Positions 23,830-34,930 are shown, counted from the stretch's first letter. The stretch is 64,000 nt of DNA from Doryteuthis pealeii (GCA_023376005.1 CM042156.1:50785221-50849220); one strand, 5' to 3'. Numbers and translations: made by a program. Notes: generated from the sequence alone by a model not told the origin.

Positions 23830-23831
<2 letters not shown>
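23503..23831. other. Unassigned AT-rich sequence
   Basis: No gene or repeat recognised. Confidence 0.5.
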
Positions 23832-23896
<65 letters not shown>

Positions 23897-24204
23897 AGAT
23901 GGAAATTAATCTGACTGTATGAAATTTAACATTTTTGAAAAAACAAATGATGTTTATAAATGCTGACAGAATCTGTTTCGACCGCTTTAGTAGATCGGTC
24001 ATCATCAAGAGCAACATATGAGAGAAAGCCGGGATAAAACAACCGTTAGAAGACAGAGTACAAACAGAACGCTATTATTCAATGCTGTCTTCTAACGGTT
24101 GTTTCATCCGGCTTTCTCTCATGATGATGACCGATCTATTGAAGTGTTCGAAACAGATTTCTGTCAGCATTTATAAACATCATTTGTTTTTTCAAAAATG
24201 TTAA

Positions 24205-24259
<55 letters not shown>

Positions 24260-24266
24260 TATATAA
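23832..24266. repeat. TA arrays flanking a long inverted repeat
   Basis: Arms 23917-24040 and 24085-24212 are reverse complements (GAAATTTAACATTTTTGAAA; ACAACCGTTAGAAGACAG). Each arm contains a stem II-like GACCG...CGGTC next to GAAACAGA and CTGTC on the appropriate strand, giving a hammerhead-like fold with an extended, non-canonical core. Confidence 0.8.
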
Positions 24267-24267
24267 G

Positions 24268-24345
24268 ATAATCTACTGAGTCAGACGAACCTACTATTTA
24301 TGCGAAACTAATAGGTTCGTCTGACTCAGTAGATTATCTTTATTA
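24268..24345. repeat. Short perfect inverted repeat
   Basis: AGATAATCTACTGAGTCAGA and its continuation (27 bp) repeat inverted about 25 bases later. A GAGCACTTT module follows at 24366. Confidence 0.9.
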
Positions 24346-24622
24346 CTTGGCTCTACTTAGGTATCGAGCACTTTTTACAGATTAGCTTCTCCTAGCGGTT
24401 ATATGAATATATATATATCTTATATACATATATATACATATAAATTGTTTTTTCTTTTGGCCAAATACTATACCAATAGATTATTTTTGTTGGTACAAAT
24501 ATCTTGGTCTTTTCTTTTTTCAAAAATTTTTTTCTGGTTGATGTTTGGTAGTATATTTTTACAATCAAACTCTCTGCTGGGTTTTTTCTCTCCCAAGGAT
24601 CTACCAACACGCTTGGTATATA

Positions 24623-24709
<87 letters not shown>

Positions 24710-24814
24710 ATGGAAAAGGTGACTTGCCGGTGAATATGGTCACGATGGTTAGATGGTGCAAAATTCAGGAAGGTAAGTCAGCGATATAACAAATACAAAG
24801 TGCTCAGTAAGTTA
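24346..24814. other. Unassigned; TA-TG array inside
   Basis: TA-TG array at 24627-24707. The inverse module AAAGTGCTC occurs at about 24798. Open frames here arise from the array. Confidence 0.6.
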
Positions 24815-25047
24815 GTAGAGCAAATTTATTACAATATAGGTACAAGTGATAACCTACTCGAGTTTCACCATAAGCATCTTCAGGGTTAAATCGACTGAAC
24901 CAGCGTTCCTCATAACGAACCGTTTAACGCGAAGGACACACATGTGTAGGCAACTACAATTAATCAGTATCTCGATTAATTCAGTGGATTTAACCCTGAA
25001 GATCCTTATGGTGAAACTCGAGTGGGTTATCACTTGTACCTATATTG

Positions 25048-25055
<8 letters not shown>
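24815..25055. repeat. Inverted repeat carrying hammerheads
   Basis: Arms 24830-24900 and 24975-25055 are near-perfect reverse complements (ACAAGTGATAACC...). The middle is unrelated sequence. Confidence 0.88.
24851..24888 (-). ncRNA. Hammerhead ribozyme with CTCGAG stem III
   Basis: On minus: stem I TAACC/GGTT(A); core CTGAAGA (24883-24877; N7 is A, permitted); a weak stem II of about 10 nt; GAAA (24866-24863); loopless palindromic stem III CTCGAG (24862-24857); TA cleavage site (24856-24855). The mirror copy on plus (24991-25029) has the same parts but GTG instead of GTA at the cleavage triplet, which should block cutting. Weak stem II lowers confidence in activity. Confidence 0.7.
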
Positions 25056-25096
<41 letters not shown>

Positions 25097-25604
25097 CTGA
25101 CCAAAATACTCTCATGGAATTTGACTGATTGAGATATATTTTTCAACATAGCCCCCCACCCCCACCCCACACACACACCAATTTTCGTTCACACACTTCT
25201 TGATAAATAAATAAATTGAATAACCTAATTTTTCATTCTGCTTTATTTAATGGAAATTCTTACTTTTTAGATTTTCAAATTTTGAAAATTTTGATTTATT
25301 AAATTTTGAAAATTTGAGAAATTGAAAATTTATAAATTTTGATTTATTGAATTTGAAAATTTTGATTTATTTAATTTTTAGTTTTTTAGTCATTTGTTGA
25401 TCATTAGATTCATGACAAAATGTTTAAAAACGTATTTGAAACATATTTTCGTGTCTGCATTTGGTTACTAGTTCTGATTTTTCATTTAAATGATTTTTCT
25501 TCTGGAAATGGGATTATAGTTCTTTTCTCTTTTAAACAAAGGCAGGATATTTTTTATATGTTGCTATATGTTATTTCTCTGAATGTTTGAGATGAGGCTT
25601 GAAG
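25056..25604. other. TA array and AT-rich degenerate repeat
   Basis: TA array to 25094. From 25215 to 25390, phrases such as TTTGAAAATTTTGATTTATT recur many times. No gene. Confidence 0.6.
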
Positions 25605-25920
25605 ATTAGTATTATCTGCGTTATTCGGACTATTGTCCCCATCTTCATTGTTATTTGTACAACGTTTCGGCCGTTATGCCCTCCGGCCTTCTTCAGGTAT
25701 TTCTTGTCGGACTCGGGAACCTTCTCGGACTCGGGACTTTCTCGGACTCGGGAACCTTCTTTTCGAACTTGGGAACTTTCTTGTCGTAATCGGGAGCCAT
25801 CACGGAACTTTGAAATTTAAATACCTGAAGAAGGCCGGAGGGTATATCGGCCGAAACGTTGTAAAAATAACAATGAAGATGGGGACAATAGTCCGAATGA
25901 CGCAGATAATACTTGCTATA
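25605..25920. repeat. Family M inverted pair
   Basis: Left arm 25605-25700 and right arm 25815-25920 both carry the family M tail (CTGAAGAAGGCCGG...GGCCGAAACGTTGT on the right arm). The centre has repeated CGGACTCGGGAACCTTCT. See 34157-34930 for the complete element. Confidence 0.85.
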
Positions 25921-27010
25921 TGTTGTTGCAGTTTTTTTTCTAATTTTCCATGATATTTTTGGTGTTCTTTGTTTTTTGAGATCCCATATAGATGTAGAAA
26001 GGTCTGCACTGTGTTTGTCTATTTCGTTTCGATGATCGATGGTTTATAGAAATAGCTTCTTTGCTTCCACATTCATTCTGGTTATCTCCCCTTAAGCCTC
26101 AATGAAAAGTTGTCTTATGGAGTTGAGAAGAGATTTCAAATGTCTTTCTTTCTTACATAAGAAGATAAATAAAGAGAGAGAACATGATACACACACTCAC
26201 ACAGAAATTGTATAGTTTTCATCAATTTACTGATAAAAGAAAACTAATCGATAACAGGGTTTTATAATTTGTTTGAAGCATTGTGTTTATATTGGTTTGT
26301 TGGTTGGTTTTGAAGGCTATCGAATGCAAGTGTAAAGAAAAAGGAGGTAATTATGGTGTTGTTTGTTGTCCTGTGATTTATTCTTGATATCTCGGGATAA
26401 AAATCCTTTCTACAGAAGAGCACCAGAACTGAAGTTGTTGCTAGTGGCTGTCCATTTGTTCTGTATCATGCCTTCCAAATTGGGGGAGGGGCTTGTTTGT
26501 GTGTGTGTATTTGTGTTTGTGTGTATGTGTCTGTTCATTTTTTAAATTATTACTTGTAGATCTGGCTCGCCCTCTAAGCATGATTTTTTTTTTGTTTATT
26601 AACAGGACCATCTGATTCCTTTTTTTGAATATGTCGCTGATTAACATTATAGATTTTGTTTGGTTATTTATGGTGTAGGTGTGTAAATTTCATGTCTATC
26701 AAAATCACCTGTTGTGTGTGTGTGTGTGTGTGTGTTCCTGTTCTTAACTAATCGAGTTTTCATAACTCTCTATATATGATACCACTATATATATATATGT
26801 GCGTACATGTGTGTGTTTACGTGCGTATTTGTGTGTCATTGCGTTTGTGTACGCATAAACTCTCGTAAAATGACACACATAATACCTTCCTGTGTACATG
26901 TGTGAGTGTATGTCTACTTACATAATCCCTCTCTAGATACATGTGCGAGTGTTTATGTGTGTTTGTGTGTGCGTGTTTGTGTGTGCGTGTGTATACATGT
27001 GTGTATACAT
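25921..27010. other. Unassigned; TG-rich at the end
   Basis: No gene recognised. TG arrays at 26712-26734 and scattered TG/TA phrases at 26780-27010 produce Cys-Val-rich false frames. Confidence 0.55.
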
Positions 27011-27584
27011 GTGTGTCTGTTTTCCGAAAAACAAAAATCATTTTTTTCTGTCTTGTCGGCTTTTCGGATGTTTGCAGCCAAATGTTAGCGATAACCGTTT
27101 TTTTTTCTGGAGTTTTGCGTGTGATTTATCCGAATCATTGTTTATGCCCGTTTTCTTCGGTTTTTCCCCAAAAAGAACCGAATGCTTTTAAATTGTTGGA
27201 AATCAGCCAAATTTCCATAATAATCTGACAACTGTTTTCATCCGATTGATTTTGGGGGAAATGATAATGTTTTCAGATCTCTTAGGACAATCATCATCAT
27301 CATCATCATCATCATCTCTCTCCCTCTCTCTCATCTCTCTCTCCCCCACCCCCTCTCTCTCTCTTCCCCCTGTCTCTCTTTCTCTCTCTCTCTCTCTCTC
27401 AGACTTTATCAGTGGAATTACCGATAAGAAATTTAAGACAACAAATCAAATAATATCGAAAATCGACGCTCGCAATAGCTGACATTTCTTGGGTCATTTA
27501 CCCGGTCTCACTTTACTTTCGAAGCAAGAAAACAAAAACCCTTTAAAAAGCGTGCACAAGTGTGTGTATGTGTATGTGAGGGCT
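27011..27584. other. Unassigned; ATC and CT arrays
   Basis: (ATC)n at 27290-27315 followed by CT-rich sequence to about 27400. The rest is unique-looking without a recognisable frame. Confidence 0.55.
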
Positions 27585-27786
27585 GGTTGGTGGTAGCTGG
27601 TTGGATTTTTCACCATGTCAACCCTTGTTGGGTTATTTTATGCCAAAGACCGCTTATTTAATTCATTCTTGTGGGTATTCAACATTTATTTCAAACATTT
27701 TTTTTTTAAACTCATTTTTTCGATTTATTTTTTAAAAACTCATTTTTCCTATTTACCCCATAGATGGAACCCTAACAGGAACTACT

Positions 27787-28285
27787 AACTCTCTCTGTTC
27801 CTCCAGTATATTGCTCTCTACAACCCCCTCTCTCTGTTCCTCCAGTATCTTCCTCTCTACTACCCCCTCTCTCTGTTCCTCCAGTATCTTCCTCTCTACA
27901 ACCCCTCTCTCTGTTCTCCAGTATCTTCCTCTCTACTACCCCTCTCTCTGTTACTCCAGTATATCTCTCTACTACCCCCTCTCTCTGTCCCTCCAGTATC
28001 TTCCTCTCTACTACCTCCTCTCTCTGTTACTCCAGTATCTTCCTCTCTACGACCCCCTTTCTCTGTTCATCCAGTATCTTCTTCTCTACTACCCCTCACT
28101 CTGTTCCTCCAGTATCTTCCTCTCTACAACCCCCTCTCTCTGTTCCTCCAGTATATTCCTCTCTACGACCCCCTCTCTCTGTTCCTCCAGTATCTTCCTC
28201 TCTACTACCCCCTCTCCTTGTTCCTCCAATATCTTGCTCTCTACAACCCCCTGTCTCTGTTCCTCCAGTATCTTCCTCTCTACTA

Positions 28286-28354
<69 letters not shown>

Positions 28355-28476
28355 CCTGTAGTATCTTCCTCTCTACTACCACTCTCTCCGTTTCTCCTAT
28401 ATCTCCCTCTATCTCTCTTGTTCTCTATCTTTCTCTGTCCATTCTCTCTCTATTTCTCCCGTATCTCTATCCTTGA
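27787..28476 (+). repeat. Minisatellite of 38-39 bp, about 13 units
   Basis: Unit contains CTGTTCCTCCAGTATCTTCC followed by TCTCTACTACCCCCTCTCT. Units near 39 bp keep one frame open for 221 codons (27811-28476) with recurring LSTTPSLCSSSIF. A CT run (28291-28350) follows. Although open, the frame is explained by unit length and the repeat lies inside family A, so I do not call a gene. Confidence 0.9.
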
Positions 28477-28699
28477 GAACAAATTAAAAATTTTGTCAAA
28501 TTTACTTATATAATTCATTTATTTATTTTATTATATCTTTAACTTTTATACATTACTATCACCTTTATTATTTTCTGATTGGACCTGGGAATAAAGCATT
28601 CCCCAGAGTTTCAGAACTGGAACTTTACCATCAGATACAGTTTAACGTCACACCCCGGACACATCCCGGACATTAAGTGCCTCAGCCACCACCTTCTAT

Positions 28700-29218
28700 T
28701 GTTACATACTCATACGCATATACCCATGTTGAGTATATACACAAATTGTCTTTTACTGAAGAGAGGGGAGAGATAGACACAGGTAGACAAAGGGATGCAT
28801 AACTTACTTCTTTGGCCATTTGGTGATCTCTAGTCGTTTCTATTCTTCCTCTCCACGTTGAATTCTATTTCTAGATTCCTGTTGGCTGTTCGTCTTTGAT
28901 GCATTCCTTCTTCTTGGTCAGTCTTTTTGCCAAGATATTCATCAATCAAGAACACCATCTTATTTCTTTAAATTTTTATTTACTTAACTTAAATTCTTCT
29001 TCTAACTAACACAACGCGCGTGTGCATAATGAGCCCATGCTTCTCATCGGACGTCCAAGCAGGTACTGATGGGTTAACTCGGTCCCACGTGACTTCACGT
29101 ACTTCGCGGGCTTTCTGTAATATTCCATGGAAAGTCCCGCCCGTGATATGAAAAGGGGCTATCCCTTCAGAAATACAGGGGGTTGACAATAATCTATGCA
29201 ACCGCATAGATTATGCAA
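28700..29218 (-). mobile_element. Solo LTR 3, about 519 bp, TSD CTAT
   Basis: On minus it begins with a clipped TTGCATAATCTATGCGG (the initial TG is missing) and ends GTATGTAACA at 28700. CTAT occurs at 28696-28699 and 29219-29222. GGGACTTTCC (29138-29129) and CACGTG (29091-29086) are conserved. More diverged than LTRs 1 and 2. Confidence 0.85.
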
Positions 29219-29440
29219 CTATATATTATATGATGAAAAGGGTTGGGGCTTGTCATAAAAGCAATAGGGTTGGGATAATCCTATAAGTGATAGGGCTTGA
29301 TGTGAGCAGCCGATTCATCGAAGGGGTCCTCTCCGACCACCCGTCTTTGTAAGGGCCAAAATGCAGTGTTGCATGTCATGGACTGCTCAGCCACCGGATT
29401 TCTAACTTTAATCATCAAAGATGGACCCATTTTTATAGCC

Positions 29441-30004
29441 AGCAGAATATTTGAACTGCATGCAGTTTATTCCGTTATAATAAGTATATATATTTATGTA
29501 TAAGACGTTTATAAGTATTGGTAGACTGTTGATTCATGGTCAACAAATAACTAAATCATCAACTTGCTTCAAATGTTTCTAGTGATATCTGAATTTCAAT
29601 CTAACACACTTTTTAGACATGGGTTTGTCTACACTAACTTTTAATTAGAAATTGGTTCTTCAATATTCGACCTATACACGATTATCTACGATATTATATC
29701 TTGAATAAATAGTAAAACTCAAGATATTTTCTTCAAGAACAAAATTTAATTTCTTTTTAATTTCAAGACATATATCAAATTATCTGTGCGCATGTGCGTG
29801 TGTGTGTGGGGGTGTGGGTGTGTGTGGGGGTTCATCATTGTCTGATTATCATTCCAGGTTTTGCCTACGCTTTTTTATTATTAAGCAGGTTAACAAGCAA
29901 CACCATAGTTACCTTATTTTTCTTTATACTTGCATTGTGATAACCTTCAAAACCAACCAACAAACCAATATAAACACAATGCTTCAAGCAAATTATAAAA
30001 CACA

Positions 30005-30049
<45 letters not shown>

Positions 30050-30387
30050 GTTAGACTTACAGTCCTTACTTCCCTGCCCCTTTCATTGCTTTTGGTTCCA
30101 CGCTGAATTGAAAGTCTTCAGATGCGGAATTGTATGAAGTCAGTTGCTTGTCTCCAGAGTATTAAGTTTATTTTAATCTAAATTTATTTTTTAATCTGAA
30201 TTTATTTTTTATCTAAAATGGACGATCTATTTCATTATTTACAAATGAAACAATCGCACTGATAAAGAAGGAGACTATGCTCGAAAATATTTGTTGTATG
30301 CTTCCTTCATCATTGAGTTCCTTGCGTACTGGTGCACTTACACACACGCACACCCCTATGCACATAGACGTGTGTGAGTGTGTTTCT

Positions 30388-30426
<39 letters not shown>

Positions 30427-30899
30427 AAAGTAGAGTTTCAGCCCTAATGCGACTTTCACCGCGTGCAGAAATCAATAACTAAAACAAGAACTTGTTCTAT
30501 TTTCGGCAACCTTAACAAAAATTAATAATGATGCTTTTACACTGTGTAAATAACAGACAGAAAGAAAAAAAAGATTCTTTCCTTTCTTTATATTTCCCTG
30601 GAAGGTTCAGCCAACTTAATGAACGCAATAGAAGACACAACCGCAATTATTAAGTTTTAAATTGTATTGGACATTGATTTATTCTCTAAGAGTATTCTAA
30701 CGCTATTATGCCGACAAATATCTCGCTAATGGGTGCCATTTTTCTTGTCTTACAGTAATATACATACAAATTATTATATATATATATATGCGTTAATGTA
30801 TGAGTAGTGGCTTACCGGTAGGTACGGGTACGATCGTTGGGAGCGCACAGTATCCAGAGGTTAAGACCGAGAAAAAACAAATACAAAAGTGCTCAATAC
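29441..30899. other. Unassigned; TA and TG arrays
   Basis: TA array 30007-30046 and TG array 30389-30425. No gene or other repeat recognised. AAAGTGCTC (30886-30894) begins the next hammerhead-type repeat. Confidence 0.55.
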
Positions 30900-31123
30900 A
30901 ATGTAGAGCAAAGTTTATTTAAGAAATGGATATAAAGTAACCTACTCGAGTTTCGTCATCTGAATCGATATAGATGAACGCGTGTTTATCTATAAAAGAT
31001 AAGACCCGTTTCAACAGACATACGTGGTACAAACTGATATTAATCCAAAAATCGATTAATTCAGCGGATGTAACCCTGACAATTCAGATGATGAAACTCG
31101 AGTAGGTTACTTTATATCCATTT

Positions 31124-31127
<4 letters not shown>
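30900..31127. repeat. Inverted repeat with inactivated hammerhead
   Basis: Arms 30920-30962 and 31080-31125 (ATGGATATAAAGTAACCTAC) are inverse. The plus right arm reads GTAACC, CTGACAA, GATGAT, GAAA, CTCGAG, TA, GGTTAC: stem I pairs over 6 bp and stem III is palindromic, but core G8 is replaced by A, so self-cleavage should be lost. Confidence 0.8.

Positions 31128-31189
<62 letters not shown>
31124..31189. repeat. TA-GA compound microsatellite
   Basis: TA repeats then GA repeats. Confidence 0.95.
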
Positions 31190-31190
<1 letters not shown>

Positions 31191-31194
31191 ATTA

Positions 31195-31440
31195 TCTATT
31201 CCTTATAGTGCATAATACATTTAAGGTGCGATTGTTATCATTGGTTTCCAAGCCGCATCTTAGCCACTTTTCGTCGAGACAACGTGCCTGTTAAGAAATG
31301 TCAATTCATTCATATATGTAATGATTTATTTACATTCCCTGCAATTCAGGTGCGTTATCTTGTCAAAAAGTGGCTAACGTGCTGCTTGGAAACCAACGGT
31401 AACAATCGCACCATAAATGTATTGTACACTATAATGAATG
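31195..31440. repeat. Inverted repeat, family O
   Basis: Arms 31198-31285 and 31350-31435 are inverse (TGCGATTGTTA; GGTTTCCAAGC). The left arm on minus encodes the hammerhead-like fold at 31231-31283. Confidence 0.82.
31231..31283 (-). ncRNA. Hammerhead-like fold, core with one extra base
   Basis: On minus: stem I GTTGT (31283-31279) with ACAAT (31235-31231); core CTCGACGA, one base longer than CTGACGA; a stem II region ending GGCTTG; GAAA; stem III CCAATG...; then TA. The inserted core base makes activity doubtful. Confidence 0.5.
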
Positions 31441-31504
31441 AATAAATACAGCTCTTATACCTGTAATCGGGCACTTTATTTTCAACTCTCCTATACTAAA
31501 AAAA

Positions 31505-31506
<2 letters not shown>

Positions 31507-31552
<46 letters not shown>
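31507..31552. repeat. TA microsatellite
   Basis: Pure TA run. Confidence 0.95.
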
Positions 31553-31558
<6 letters not shown>

Positions 31559-32050
31559 TGATAGTGGAAAGAGTTAATGGTCTGCCTTGGTTTCAATTTA
31601 AATAATTTCATCAGGACTCTACCTTATACTTGACCAGATCGATGTCATTACTTACTGAGATAAACATTACACGACTTAGTCAAGTATATATATATTTACC
31701 AACCCCTCCGCACGAGCAGGATGTGACGCAAGGTCAATTTCTTAAGCAGAGTTCAACGGGTTTGAATTCAGAGTTTTCTTTCTCCTATACCGGTTGCCTA
31801 ACCAAGGTTAAAGAAACCAGTCTGCCCTACTATTTATCCATAGCTAGAGGGAGAGTAGGATTCAATGGTATTAGTGCTAAGTGAAATGCAATTACCAAGT
31901 AGACTTAATCAAGTATAAGGTAGTAACCAGGTGAGATCATTTAAATCGAAACCATGGAAGACAGACATTGACTCCTTTCCACTATTACTACTATTATTAT
32001 TGTTCTATGTTTTTATATTTTGGGCACTTTTAAAAATTAAATCAATTGGA

Positions 32051-32054
<4 letters not shown>
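31553..32054. repeat. Family J inverted repeat upstream of PLE
   Basis: Left arm 31555-31640 and right arm 31908-31990 are inverse (TACTTGACC / TCAAGTATAAGGTAG; GGAAAGAGT / ACTCCTTTCC). The left arm on minus reads CTGATGA, AATT-ATTTA-AATT, GAAA, CCAAGG, CA: a full hammerhead core except that U16.1 of the cleavage site is C. The right arm is more decayed but keeps GAAACCATGG. GGGCACTTTT at 32018 and TTGGATACTATATAT lead into the PLE. The second copy is at 52440-52640. Confidence 0.8.
31689..31901 (-). mobile_element. SINE-B, head-truncated, inside family J
   Basis: Flanked by 16-bp direct repeats GACTTAGTCAAGTATA (31673-31688) and GACTTAATCAAGTATA (31902-31917), one mismatch. The tRNA-like head is missing, giving 213 bp instead of about 290. 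The duplication dates its insertion after the family J loop. Confidence 0.88.
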
Positions 32055-32107
<53 letters not shown>

Positions 32108-33253
32108 CCTTTCCTTTCCTTTCCTGAACACATTTTTGTCGAATTGATGGAACTTGCTACCAAGTCGGTCTCATTTAGTTTTAATGACACCATGTACCGC
32201 CAAATTGACGGCATTAGTATGGGATCACCTCTTGGCAGTCTTTTGGCCAATATTTTCGTTGGTTTTCGCGAACAACTCATTTTCAATAGGCTCCCTAAGC
32301 CCTATATTTACTATCGCTACGTTGATGACACTTTCGCTAGTTTCAAGTCACGTACCGAAGCTGTAACATTCTTCAGTCAACTCAATACTTTACATCCTTC
32401 TTTATCTTTTACCATGGAGACTGAAATCAACAACAAATTGCCTTTCTTAGACGTATTAGTTGAGAAGAATTTGTCGGTTTTCTTAACTAGCATCTATAGA
32501 AAACCAACATTTACTGGGCTTTATTTAAGTTGGGATGCCTTTGCCCCTAAATCGAGGAAGATCAACTTAATTAAGTGTCTGACGTTTAGGGCCCTTAAAA
32601 TTTGTTCCAGTAGTAAAGTTGAGGGAGAACTCGAGCAGATTAGAAATTTGTTTTCGAATTATGGGTATCCAGACGACATTATTGATAACATTATTAATCA
32701 AACTTAGAAGTGACAAATAAATGTCCTGTTAACGTCCGACTCCCATGGATCGGTCCCGCAAGTCAGACCATTGCCAATAAGATCTCTTCCTCGGTCCCGT
32801 GTTGCTGCAATGCAGTAAAAGTACGACCAATAATTACCACCGACCTGCATTTCGGTCTTTTCACAAGGATGTACTCCCAATCTTTCAACAAAGTAATGTA
32901 ATTCATAAGTTTGAATGCCAATGTAATTTGGTATATATTGGGCGTACATCCCAAAGACTCGAAATTAGAATGAAGCAACACGTCCCCGAATACTTCGCAA
33001 TGCCATCTCTAACAATACATCCGGGCTATCCCAAGCATTTGACTCAGCCATCGCTGAGCACTTATCTATAAATGCTTGTTTGACTGACTATACATATGAG
33101 TGCTTCTCTGTCTTGCACAGAGCCAGGTCCAAACAACATCTAGCAGTCCTTGAGGCTGTTAGTATTTCTTTTCTTAGACCTACTCTGTGCCGACAAATAC
33201 CGAGACACTCCATCTATTTACTGGAAGGTATTCAGAACCCTGGTTTAACCTAG
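32108..33253 (+). pseudogene. Penelope-like element RT and GIY-YIG endonuclease
   Basis: Frame 1 (to 32707) has reverse transcriptase motifs: QIDGISMGSPLGSLLANIFV (motif B), YYRYVDDTFASF (motif C, catalytic YVDD), LPFLDVLVEKN and TSIYRKPTFTGLYLSWDAFA. A frame change gives NVRLPWIGPASQTIANKI (32720-32820); a second gives RPAFRSFHKDVLPIF and CQCNLVYIGRTSQRLEIRMK, the GIY-YIG nuclease; a third gives YECFSVLHRARSKQHLAVLE and ends at TAG 33251-33253. PLEs reverse-transcribe their RNA at nuclease-cut sites. The N-terminal RT with motif A is lost at a TA array (32055-32107), and at least three frameshifts make this copy non-functional. Its upstream neighbour is hammerhead family J. Confidence 0.95.
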
Positions 33254-33459
33254 GGCACAGACACATACCCCTCTTTCCCCATTCCCCCCCACTCTCTGGT
33301 TTACCCCCATTCGTTCTTATTAATTTCTTTACATTCTGACTTTTAATTGTCACCGGTGTAAGTACCGGTCGAAAAAGCCTTCGTATCCCCTTTATTTTAT
33401 ATTTTATTTCATAATAAAATATCACCTCCCCATTTTACATATGATTCCTCTACTTTTAG

Positions 33460-33464
<5 letters not shown>
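33254..33464 (+). other. PLE 3' flank
   Basis: Pyrimidine-rich stretch with a hairpin ACCGGTGTAAGTACCGGT (33351-33368) and AATAAAATA (33413). Probably the element's 3' untranslated part. Confidence 0.5.
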
Positions 33465-33546
<82 letters not shown>

Positions 33547-33675
33547 GGCGGCATTCTTTCATTTATACATGTAGAATTAAACAAATGTTATCCAGATATA
33601 AAAAAAGTTGGCCAGAAAGCTTGAAAAGATCATTAATGAAATTGTTAAACAGGAGACGTGCCTTTTGTTTAATTC

Positions 33676-33753
<78 letters not shown>
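33465..33753. repeat. TA-TG arrays flanking an inverted repeat
   Basis: TA-TG arrays at 33465-33541 and 33680-33753. Between them ACATGTAGAATTAAACAAA (33569-33587) is inverted at 33663-33682. The whole unit could fold with the arrays outside. Confidence 0.85.
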
Positions 33754-33755
<2 letters not shown>

Positions 33756-34156
33756 AGAAAGAGAGAGTCAGCCCAGCATAGAAGAAGCACCATAACAATA
33801 TAGTCGATCCAATCCAAGAAGCAGATGATTATCATAAGATGGTAAAAAGAAAAGAAAAGTATTATACAACAGTAATAGGATGTATATAATACAAAATAGA
33901 AATAGTCTACGTTATTTGTATGCATTTTCCTTTGAAATCGAAACCCGACTGGACATGAATTAATTCAGCTCATACAACAATTTTAAATATTTGGCGAAAA
34001 ACCTCGATGGACAAAACTGAAAATCAGCAGACGGCGTTTTCTCTTATTTTTTTAAAGTTTTCTAATGAATCCCATAAAAGTCTAATGGAAATTACCCGGC
34101 GGCCTGTAGACACCCAGACCAATCAACCAATTCAAAATGGTACAAACAACCGGAAA
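33754..34156. other. Unassigned sequence
   Basis: No gene or recognised repeat in about 400 bp. Confidence 0.5.
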
Positions 34157-34930
34157 TTATTTCTCTGAATGTTTGATGATTAGTATTATCTGCGTTATTC
34201 GGAGAATTGTCCTCATCTTCATTGTTATCGGTACAACATTCGGGCGATGTGCCCTCCGGCCTTCTTCGGGTATTTCTTGTCGAACTCGGGAACCTTCTTT
34301 TCGGATTTGGAAACCCTCTTTTCGGACTCGGGAACCTTGCTGTCGTAATCGGGAGTAATCACAGAACTTTGAACCTAACCCTTTATTCAATCCACGGGGG
34401 TATCCTGTTCTTATTCCGATAACCATGGGTGGGGTAGAGGCGTTAAGCCGTGTTAATCATTATTCCACGTTAGTGCCGCCCCCGATCAGGACCGAACCTG
34501 GAATCCAGAGATAACTGTCACTCAGAACTGCCTTAACCTAACTACCCCATCCACTAGACCATGTGTCCAATTGGACACCATGGCCTAGTGGATGATCGGG
34601 GGCGGCAGTAACGTGGAATGATTAACACGGATTAACGTCCCTAACCCAGCTATGGTTGGCGGAATGAGAATAGGATACCCCCGTGGATTGAATAAACGGT
34701 TAGGTTCAAGGTTCCGTGATGGCTCCCGATTACGACAGGAAGGTTCCCGATTACGACAAGAAGGTTCCCGAGTCCGAAAAGAAGGTTCTCGAGTCCTAAA
34801 GAGGGTTCCCGAGTCCGAGAAGAAATATCTGAAGAAGGTCGTGGGGCATATCGGCAGAAACGTTGTTCAGATAACAATGAAGATGAGGACAATAGTCCGA
34901 ATAACGCAGATAATACTAACCGGAAATGAA
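34157..34930. mobile_element. Two family M elements head to head
   Basis: Left element (minus, 34175-34570) and right element (plus, 34571-34930) meet at the 16-bp palindrome GTGTCCAATTGGACAC (34563-34578). The left one has a tRNA-like head on minus (TGGCCTAGTGG or similar A box; GGTTCGGTCC B box). Both have a body with ATCCACGGGG or its complement, tandem GGTTCCCGAGTCCGA-type units of 21-24 bp, and the tail CTGAAGAAGG...GAAACGTTGT...AACAATGAAGATGAG. Other copies: 25605, 40485, 40735, 46600, 57487. Confidence 0.82.

Larger units (their letters stand above)
27585..29440 (+). repeat. Family A copy split by later insertions
   Basis: The 5' part (27585-27786) starts CACCATGTCAACCCTTGTTG; the middle (28580-28699) has CTTTACCATCAGATACAG; the 3' part (29223-29430) has TGGGATAATCCTATAAG. 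The gaps are filled by a minisatellite (27787-28300 and CT run) and by solo LTR 3. This gives the order family A, then expansion, then LTR. Confidence 0.8.

Noticed and set aside
25700..25870. Family M tail as a fully functional hammerhead
   Set aside because: Core, stem II and GAAA fit, but the flanks do not form stem I at the expected cleavage site; kept only as hammerhead-like.
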